The position numbers and the translations under genes are program-made. Below are positions 6,219 to 12,198 of a DNA stretch of 12,198 bases, one piece after another. The stretch covers positions 1 through 12,198 of the forward strand of contig JAVEEH010000123.1 in the NCBI GenBank assembly GCA_030840545.1. Reading direction: 5' to 3'. Each line of letters opens with the position of its first letter. The first letter of the stretch is position 1. The notes below the pieces were generated by a model. That model made no database searches. It had not been told where the DNA came from and saw only the letters and a program-made list of their open reading frames with translations. Source of the DNA: Frankiaceae bacterium (lineage in GTDB: Bacteria; Actinomycetota; Actinomycetes; JAFAQI01).

Positions 6219-6456
6219 AGGCCTCACTCGTGCTTGCTGCCGGCTCGCTCGTCAGACCGAGCTCACGCTCACGCATCACCGTGTAGATCCGGGCAATGTC
6301 GTGCTTGACGGTCTGCAACCGCTTGTTGTTGTCGAGCTGACCGGTCGCGGACTGGAAGCGCAGGTTGAACAGCTCTTCCTTCGCCTCCCGCAGCTTGGTC
6401 ACGAGCTCGTCGTCCAACAGGCCACGCAGCTCGACGGCCGTCTGACCCGCCGCCAT
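6217..6456 (-). CDS. rpmC: 50S ribosomal protein L29
   Basis: Small helical-hairpin protein near the polypeptide exit tunnel, next to L23. It has 79 residues. The core DDELVTKLREAKEELFNLRF (15-34) and NNKRLQTVKHDIARIYTVMR (43-62) are the two L29 helices. ERELGLTSEPAASTSEA forms a short acidic tail typical of actinobacteria. The start is ATG at 6454-6456, sharing one base with the rplP stop (TGATG). A GTG immediately before it (6457-6459) would add one Met and overlap by four bases. The GAGG upstream is 4 bases from the ATG but only one from the GTG, so the ATG is preferred. Confidence 0.96.
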   Translation of the reverse strand: MAAGQTAVELRGLLDDELVTKLREAKEELFNLRFQSATGQLDNNKRLQTVKHDIARIYTVMRERELGLTSEPAASTSEA

Positions 6457-6875
6457 CACGCCTCACCAACTTCGCGCTTCACGATTCGGCACTTCATCGG
6501 CAGCTTGTGGATCGCGCGGTTGAGCGCTTCCTTCGCTGTCGTCTCATTGGGGTAGGAGAGCTCGAACATCACCCGACCGGGCTTGACGTTCGCGATCCAC
6601 CACTCCGGTGAGCCCTTTCCGGACCCCATCCGCGTCTCCGCGGGCTTCTTGGTCAGCGGCCGGTCGGGGTAGATGTTGATCCAGACCTTGCCGCCACGCT
6701 TGATGTGGCGGGTCATCGCGATACGCGCCGACTCGATCTGGCGGTTGGTGACGTAGGCGGGCTCGAGAGCCTGGATGCCGTACTCGCCGAACGTGACGCG
6801 AGTGCCACCCTTGGCCGGGCCGTGGCGATCGGGGTGGTGCTGTTTGCGATGCTTGACCCGACGGGGGATCAACAT
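6456..6875 (-). CDS. rplP: 50S ribosomal protein L16
   Basis: Large-subunit protein near the A site and the 5S rRNA, needed for peptidyl transfer and aminoacyl-tRNA accommodation. It has 139 residues, the usual size. MLIPRRVKHRKQHHPDRHGP is the typical start, followed by TRVTFGEYGIQALEPAYVTN (25-44) and RMGSGKGSPEWWIANVKPGR (82-101), the family signature. It ends HKLPMKCRIVKREVGEA. It begins at ATG 6873-6875, two bases after the rpsC stop, and its TGA shares one base with the rpmC ATG. Both junctions point to coupled translation. Confidence 0.98.
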   Translation of the reverse strand: MLIPRRVKHRKQHHPDRHGPAKGGTRVTFGEYGIQALEPAYVTNRQIESARIAMTRHIKRGGKVWINIYPDRPLTKKPAETRMGSGKGSPEWWIANVKPGRVMFELSYPNETTAKEALNRAIHKLPMKCRIVKREVGEA

Positions 6876-6877
6876 GG

Positions 6878-7729
6878 TCAGCTCCCCTCGACGGTCGGCT
6901 CAACGGTGGCTTCGACAGCAGGTGCCGTCGCGACGGCGGGTGCCGCGTCGGCGACGGGCTCCGGCGCCGCAGTTGCAGGCGCGGCCGGGGGGCTCACACC
7001 GTCGCGGGCGCCGCCGCCACCGGAGGGCCGGGTGTTGCTGCGCGGCCGGCGGTTGCGCTGGTCCCGGGCACGCAGCGCGGCCTGGGCCGCCTGCTCCTCG
7101 CGGGTCATGAGCTCGTCACCCTTGTAGATCCACACCTTGACGCCGATGCGCCCGAACGTGGTGCGGGCCTCGTAGAAACCGAAGTCGATGTTGGCGCGCA
7201 GGGTGTGCAGCGGCACCCGGCCTTCCCGGTAGAACTCGGAGCGCGACATCTCCGCGCCGCCGAGCCGACCCGAGCACTGCACGCGGATGCCCTTTGCGCC
7301 GCTCTTCAGCGCCGACTGCATCGCCTTGCGCATGGCACGGCGGAACGACACGCGGCTCGACAGCTGCTCCGCGACACCCTGGGCGACGAGCTGGGCGTCG
7401 ATCTCCGGTGATTTGACCTCGAGGATGTTGAGGTTGACGTGCTTGCCGGTGAGCTTCTCCAGGTCGCCACGGATGCGGTCGGCCTCGGCGCCACGGCGGC
7501 CGATGACGATGCCAGGTCGGGCCGTGTGGATGTCCACGTTGACCCGGTCGCGGGTGCGCTCGATCTCGACCCGGCTGATGCCGGCGCGTTCCATGCCCTT
7601 GGTCAGGAGGCGGCGGATCGCCACGTCCTCCTTGACGTACTCGCGGTAGAGCTTGTCGGCGTACCACCGGCTCTTGTGCCGGGTGGTGATGCCGAGGCGG
7701 AACCCGTTGGGGTTGACCTTCTGACCCAT
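6878..7729 (-). CDS. rpsC: 30S ribosomal protein S3 with long Ala/Pro tail
   Basis: Small-subunit head protein at the mRNA entry channel, part of the ring that unwinds mRNA. It has 283 residues, against 233 in E. coli. The N-terminal KH domain shows PGIVIGRRGAEADRIRGDL (72-90) with GRRG at 77-80. The C-terminal domain runs through QCSGRLGGAEMSRSEFYREG (151-170) to IDFGFYEARTTFGRIGVKVW (181-200). After about residue 210 comes a basic stretch (RARDQRNRRPRS, 220-231), a Gly run, then about 40 Ala/Pro/Val/Glu-rich residues with no visible fold. Such tails are usual in actinobacterial S3. The ATG at 7727-7729 shares one base with the rplV stop (TGATG). Confidence 0.98.
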   Translation of the reverse strand: MGQKVNPNGFRLGITTRHKSRWYADKLYREYVKEDVAIRRLLTKGMERAGISRVEIERTRDRVNVDIHTARPGIVIGRRGAEADRIRGDLEKLTGKHVNLNILEVKSPEIDAQLVAQGVAEQLSSRVSFRRAMRKAMQSALKSGAKGIRVQCSGRLGGAEMSRSEFYREGRVPLHTLRANIDFGFYEARTTFGRIGVKVWIYKGDELMTREEQAAQAALRARDQRNRRPRSNTRPSGGGGARDGVSPPAAPATAAPEPVADAAPAVATAPAVEATVEPTVEGS

Positions 7730-8151
7730 CAGCGGGCCTTCCTGTCGTCACTCGTCGGTTCGACAACGATCGTGATGTGGCTGGTCCGCTTGCGAATGCG
7801 GTAGGCGCGGCCCTGGGCGCGGGGACGGAAGCGCTTGAGCGTCGGCCCTTCGTCGACGAAAGCCTCGCTGATGAACAGCTCGGCCGGGTCGAGTCGCTGG
7901 CTGCGGACGTGGGCAAGGTGTTCGGCGTTGGCGATCGCCGAGCCGAGCACCTTGCCGACCGGCTCGCTCGCGGCGTGCGCGTCGAACTTCACGATCGCCT
8001 GCGCCTCGACGGCGGGCATGCCACGGATGAGGTCGACCACGCGCCGCACCTTGGTCGGTGACATCCGCACGTAGCGCGCTGTGGCGCGACCCACCGTCGC
8101 CTGCTGCGGGAAGACGTCGGCGGCCTTGCTGGCCTTGCGGGTCTCAGGCAC
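7729..8151 (-). CDS. rplV: 50S ribosomal protein L22
   Basis: Large-subunit protein whose extended loop lines the peptide exit tunnel near the macrolide site. It has 140 residues from the GTG at 8149-8151. After about 22 variable residues comes the family core: ATARYVRMSPTKVRRVVDLI (24-43), LGSAIANAEHL (69-79) and the tunnel-loop and C-terminal signature EGPTLKRFRPRAQGRAYRIR (101-120), ending KRTSHITIVVEP. A longer in-frame reading to 8205 exists, but it lies in rpsS and has no L22 resemblance. The GTG has GGAGG 7 bases upstream and overlaps the end of rpsS by 8 bases. Its stop shares one base with the rpsC ATG. Confidence 0.97.
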   Translation of the reverse strand: MPETRKASKAADVFPQQATVGRATARYVRMSPTKVRRVVDLIRGMPAVEAQAIVKFDAHAASEPVGKVLGSAIANAEHLAHVRSQRLDPAELFISEAFVDEGPTLKRFRPRAQGRAYRIRKRTSHITIVVEPTSDDRKAR

Positions 8152-8425
8152 GACGTGCCCTCCGCTCGTCCTTGATGTGACCGCGGAACGTGCGGGTCGG
8201 CGCAAACTCGCCGAGCTTGTGCCCGACCATCGCCTCGGTCACGAAGACGGGCACGTGCTTGCGCCCGTCGTGCACGGCGATCGTGTGACCGAGCATGGCC
8301 GGCACGATCATCGAACGACGGGACCACGTCTTGATGACGTTCTTGGTGCCCTTCTCGTTCTGAACGTCCACCTTCTTGATCAGGTGGTCGTCGACGAAAG
8401 GACCCTTTTTGAGGCTGCGTGGCAT
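8144..8425 (-). CDS. rpsS: 30S ribosomal protein S19
   Basis: Small-subunit head protein that pairs with S13 and contacts the A-site tRNA and the large subunit. It has 93 residues, exactly typical. MPRSLKKGPFVDDHLIKKV starts the protein, TWSRRSMIVPAMLGHTIAVH (33-52) follows, and the signature HDGRKHVPVFVTEAMVGHKL (52-71) leads to GEFAPTRTFRGH. The ATG at 8423-8425 is 13 bases after the rplB stop, with AGGAG 9 bases upstream. That motif overlaps the rplB TAG. The last 8 bases overlap rplV. Confidence 0.98.
   Translation of the reverse strand: MPRSLKKGPFVDDHLIKKVDVQNEKGTKNVIKTWSRRSMIVPAMLGHTIAVHDGRKHVPVFVTEAMVGHKLGEFAPTRTFRGHIKDERRARRA
8159..8163 (-). promoter_or_regulatory. GGAGG ribosome binding site deciding rplV start
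   Basis: A perfect GGAGG inside the last codons of rpsS lies 7 bases before the GTG at 8149-8151. It supports the 140-residue L22 rather than a longer form reaching further into rpsS. Confidence 0.65.
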
Positions 8426-8438
8426 CGGTGTCTATCTC

Positions 8439-9275
<837 letters not shown>

Positions 9276-9569
9276 CTAGATCGAGCCTCCGAACAGGTCG
9301 ATGCGGTCGCCTTCGGCCAGGCTGACCACCGCGCGCTTGGTGTCGTTGCGCTTGCCGAAGCCGATGCGGGTGCGCTTGCGCTTACCCGGCCGGTTGATGG
9401 TGTTGACGCTGCGTACCCGCACGTTGAAGACCTTCTCGACCGCGATCTTGATCTCGGTCTTGTTGGCGTCGGGACGGACGACAAACGTGTACTTGCCCTC
9501 ATCGATGAGGCCGTAGCTCTTCTCCGAGATGACCGGAGCGAGCAGCACGTCCCGCGGGTCGGGGATCAT
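9276..9569 (-). CDS. rplW: 50S ribosomal protein L23
   Basis: Large-subunit protein at the tunnel exit, the docking point for trigger factor and SRP. It has 97 residues. IPDPRDVLLAPVISEKSYGL (2-21) and DEGKYTFVVRPDANKTEIKI (23-42) are the family start; VEKVFNVRVRSVNTINRPGK (44-63) and the basic loop KRKRTRIGFGKRNDTKRAVV (63-82) follow. Unlike Streptomyces L23, it has no long N-terminal extension. The ATG at 9567-9569 overlaps the rplD stop as ATGA, and its own TAG abuts rplB, so all three should be translated together. Confidence 0.98.
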   Translation of the reverse strand: MIPDPRDVLLAPVISEKSYGLIDEGKYTFVVRPDANKTEIKIAVEKVFNVRVRSVNTINRPGKRKRTRIGFGKRNDTKRAVVSLAEGDRIDLFGGSI

Positions 9570-10546
9570 TGGTCGTCACCCTTCGCTGCGTCGGTGCTGT
9601 CCGCCGGCGGGTCGACCTCGTCCGCGAGCGCGGTCTCGGCGGGTGAGTCGGTGTCCTTGCCCGCAGCGGCTTCGAAGGCCTCCTCGGCCTTGAGGTCCGG
9701 ACTCGTCTGCTCCGCGACCTCGGCCGCCATCTGCTCGTCCGAGACACCCTCGCCGGCAGCTTTCGTCGTGCCCGACTCGGTGGCCGGCACTTCGCTCACG
9801 GCGGGCTCCTCGGCGGTGACGGCCTTCTTGGCGGGCGCACTCTTCTTCACCGGGGCCGGACGATCAGCCGGCTCCTGGGCGAGGGTCTCGACTGCTTCGC
9901 CCAGGGCTTTGCCGGCCGCAGTTGCGGGCTTGTTGAGGAACGCCGCGAGCGCACCCTCGGTGAACACGACGTCGTCGCTGACGAGAACGTCGTAGGTGTT
10001 GAGCTGGTCGGGCGCGATGAGGTGCACCTCGGCCACGTTGCGCAGGCTCTTCCACGTGACGACGTCCTCGCGCTCGGCGACCAGCAGCACGTGGCGGCTG
10101 GCGACGATGCGGGCGAGTGCGGTCGCCGCTGACTTGGTCGAGGGCGCGTCGCCATCGACCAGACCGGCAACGACGTGCACCCTCCCACCGCGGGCCCGGT
10201 CGGACAGGGCACCGCGCAGGGCGGCCGCCTTCATCTTCTTGGGCGTGCGCTGGGAGTAGTCGCGCGGCGTCGGGCCGTGCACGACGCCACCACCGGCGAA
10301 CTGCGGCGCGCGGATCGAACCCTGGCGGGCCCGGCCGGTTCCCTTCTGCCGGTAAGGCTTGCGACCACCACCGCGGACCTCGGCCCGCGTCTTGGTGTCG
10401 TGGGTGCCCTGGCGCGCGGCGGCGAGCTGCGCGACAACCACCTGGTGGAGCAGCGGGACATTGACCTGTACGTCGAAGATCGCGTCCGGCAGCTCGACGC
10501 TGCGCGTCAGGTCGCCGGCCGGTGACTGGACGTTGACCGTGGTCAT
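9566..10546 (-). CDS. rplD: 50S ribosomal protein L4 with long acidic C-terminal tail
   Basis: Large-subunit protein whose loop lines the peptide exit tunnel; in E. coli it also represses the S10 operon. The product is 326 residues against a usual 200-225. The core is normal: VELPDAIFDVQVNVPLLHQV (17-36), the tunnel loop TKTRAEVRGGGRKPYRQKGT (51-70) with GRARQGSIRAPQFAGGG (71-87), and a C-terminal Rossmann-like part to VFTEGALAAFLN (194-205). After that come about 120 residues rich in Ala, Glu, Asp, Pro, Thr and some Lys, without visible fold. The tail is in frame and ends in an ATGA overlap with rplW, so it is unlikely to be a frameshift product. The ATG at 10544-10546 overlaps the rplC stop as ATGA. 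Confidence 0.97.
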   Translation of the reverse strand: MTTVNVQSPAGDLTRSVELPDAIFDVQVNVPLLHQVVVAQLAAARQGTHDTKTRAEVRGGGRKPYRQKGTGRARQGSIRAPQFAGGGVVHGPTPRDYSQRTPKKMKAAALRGALSDRARGGRVHVVAGLVDGDAPSTKSAATALARIVASRHVLLVAEREDVVTWKSLRNVAEVHLIAPDQLNTYDVLVSDDVVFTEGALAAFLNKPATAAGKALGEAVETLAQEPADRPAPVKKSAPAKKAVTAEEPAVSEVPATESGTTKAAGEGVSDEQMAAEVAEQTSPDLKAEEAFEAAAGKDTDSPAETALADEVDPPADSTDAAKGDDQ

Positions 10547-11223
10547 CGGCCCACCCCAACCTTCGTCGCCGGCGCCTTGGCGGCGGTGCGGACCAGCACC
10601 AGCGCGCCGGTGGGGCCGGGGATCGCGCCCTTGATGAGGATCACGCCCTTCTCGGCGTCCGCGGAGTGGACGGTCAGGTTGAGCGTCGTCGTCTTCACGT
10701 GGCCGTGGTGGCCGGCCATCCGCACGCCCTTGAAGACGCGAGACGGCGTCGCGCAGGCGCCGATCGAACCCGGCGACCGGTGCTTGCGCTGGACGCCGTG
10801 TCCGGCGCCCAGCCCCTTGAAGCCGTGCCGCTTCATGACGCCGGCGAAGCCCTTGCCCTTGCTGGTGGACACGACGTCGACCCGCAGGGTCTCTCCCTCG
10901 GCCGGAGCGAAGATCTCGGCGGTGATCTCCTGGCCGATCGTGTAGGTCGACGCGTCCGCGGTGCGGATCTCGACGATGTGCCGACGCGGCGGAACACCGG
11001 CGGCGGCGAAGTGGCCGGCCAGTGGTTTGTTGACCTTGCGGGGGTCGATCGCGCCGAAGGCGATCTGTACGGCGTCGTAGCCGTCCTTGTCCGGGGTGCG
11101 GACCTGGGTGACGACGCACGGCCCAGCCTTGACCACGGTGACCGGCACGAGCCGGTTCGCCGCGTCCCAGACCTGGGTCATGCCGAGCTTCTCGCCCAGG
11201 ATGCCCTTCTGCTGCTTAGCCAT
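10543..11223 (-). CDS. rplC: 50S ribosomal protein L3
   Basis: Early-assembly large-subunit protein whose extension reaches the peptidyl transferase centre. It has 226 residues, slightly above E. coli (209). KGILGEKLGMTQVWD (6-20) starts it. The family signature FAGVMKRHGFKGLGAGHGVQ (126-145) is followed by HRSPGSIGACATPSRVFKG (148-166) and RMAGHHGHVKTTTLNLTV (168-185). The residue matching E. coli Gln150, which is methylated there, is not Gln here (SIGACA); other actinobacteria also lack it. The ATG at 11221-11223 has GAGGG 6 bases upstream and lies 28 bases after the rpsJ stop. Its stop overlaps the rplD ATG. Confidence 0.98.
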   Translation of the reverse strand: MAKQQKGILGEKLGMTQVWDAANRLVPVTVVKAGPCVVTQVRTPDKDGYDAVQIAFGAIDPRKVNKPLAGHFAAAGVPPRRHIVEIRTADASTYTIGQEITAEIFAPAEGETLRVDVVSTSKGKGFAGVMKRHGFKGLGAGHGVQRKHRSPGSIGACATPSRVFKGVRMAGHHGHVKTTTLNLTVHSADAEKGVILIKGAIPGPTGALVLVRTAAKAPATKVGVGR

Positions 11224-11251
11224 CGGTTGCCCTCATTTTTGTGACGCAGCC

Positions 11252-11560
11252 CTACAGCTTGATCTCGATGTCGACGCCCGCCGGAAGGTCGAGCCGCATG
11301 AGCGAGTCGACGGTCTTCGGAGTGGGGTCGAGGATGTCGATGAGCCGCTTGTGCGTGCGCATCTCGAAGTGCTCGCGCGAGTCCTTGTACTTGTGCGGCG
11401 AACGGATGACGCAATAGATGTTCTTCTCCGTCGGCAGCGGCACCGGGCCCGCGACCTGCGCGCCAGTGCGAGTCACCGTCTCGACGATCTTGCGCGCCGA
11501 GCTGTCGATGATCTCGTGGTCGTAGGCCTTGAGCCGGATGCGGATCTTCTGTCCCGCCAT
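11252..11560 (-). CDS. rpsJ: 30S ribosomal protein S10
   Basis: Small-subunit head protein; with NusB it also serves in transcription antitermination. It has 102 residues, the exact usual length. MAGQKIRIRLKAYDHEIIDS is canonical, and the long loop contains IYCVIRSPHKYKDSREHFEM (48-67) then RTHKRLIDI. The ATG at 11558-11560 was chosen on conservation. An in-frame GTG at 11572 would add four residues (MTSA) and cannot be excluded, since the only good Shine-Dalgarno, AAGGA, lies 14 bases from the ATG and 2 from the GTG. It is the first gene of the ribosomal cluster and comes after the tuf terminator. Confidence 0.97.
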   Translation of the reverse strand: MAGQKIRIRLKAYDHEIIDSSARKIVETVTRTGAQVAGPVPLPTEKNIYCVIRSPHKYKDSREHFEMRTHKRLIDILDPTPKTVDSLMRLDLPAGVDIEIKL

Positions 11561-11631
11561 CGCGCTTGTCACTGTCCTTCGGTCGTTACCGCTGCTGCGT
11601 CACGGCGCCATCCTGCCAGCCCCGGACGGAA

Positions 11632-11665
11632 GAACCCCCGCCAGCCGAACGGCTGGCGGGGGTTC
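11632..11665 (-). terminator. Intrinsic-type terminator after tuf
   Basis: A perfect 15-base inverted repeat (11632-11646 and 11651-11665) with a 4-base loop begins 26 bases after the tuf stop. On the minus strand the stem is very G/C-rich, with GTTC as the loop, and the 3' arm ends GGGGGTTC followed by TTCC. The U-tract is thus short and broken, as often seen in high-GC actinobacteria, but the stem is strong. It should end most tuf transcripts before rpsJ. Some read-through into the ribosomal genes is possible. Confidence 0.88.
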
Positions 11666-11691
11666 CCGGTGTCCTGCGTGGGGTCAGGCGA

Positions 11692-12198
<507 letters not shown>

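Noticed and set aside
7729..8205. Longer L22 starting inside rpsS
   Set aside because: The extra 18 residues have no L22 resemblance, whereas the GTG at 8149-8151 has a perfect GGAGG 7 bases upstream.
9569..9931. Frameshift or assembly error as cause of the long L4 end
   Set aside because: The core is complete, the tail keeps the same G/C-rich third positions, and the stop forms the ATGA overlap expected with rplW.
9566..11119. 517-codon minus-strand frame that could suggest a fusion protein
   Set aside because: The part upstream of 10546 is the out-of-frame shadow of rplC. The real L4 begins at the ATG 10544-10546, which overlaps the rplC stop.

Overview
The window is a stretch of bacterial chromosome carrying the tuf–S10–spc–secY–adk block of translation genes. 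All 25 genes are on the minus strand, so the transcript runs from high to low coordinates. The organism is very probably a high-GC actinobacterium. Third codon positions are strongly G/C, four genes start with GTG, S14 is the short four-cysteine zinc form, and L24 carries a C-terminal zinc ribbon. S3 has a long Ala/Pro-rich tail, and S8, L6 and SecY read like actinobacterial homologues. A finer placement (a Frankia- or Jatrophihabitans-like lineage) is only a guess.

Layout in transcription order: the 3' part of tuf (EF-Tu) enters at the right edge and ends at a strong hairpin terminator. After a short spacer come the S10 genes rpsJ, rplC, rplD, rplW, rplB, rpsS, rplV, rpsC, rplP, rpmC and rpsQ. 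The spc genes follow without a break: rplN, rplX, rplE, rpsZ (type Z S14), rpsH, rplF, rplR, rpsE, rpmD and rplO. Then come secY, the protein-export channel, and the 5' part of adk, adenylate kinase, which runs off the left edge. No gene is inserted, inverted or broken, and no RNA gene, mobile element or CRISPR array is visible.

The genes work as one supply line for the ribosome. Most junctions are 4-base ATGA/GTGA overlaps, 1-base TGATG overlaps or gaps under 30 bases, which implies one long mRNA with translational coupling. Only three spacers exceed 50 bases: tuf–rpsJ (131), rpsZ–rpsH (91) and rplO–secY (53). Each holds something: a terminator, a long hairpin plus a tiny coupled ORF, and a small inverted repeat ahead of a strong ribosome binding site.

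I see no new biological system here. The points most worth a second look are the roughly 120-residue acidic tail on ribosomal protein L4 and the 41-nt hairpin that ends four bases before the rpsH start codon.
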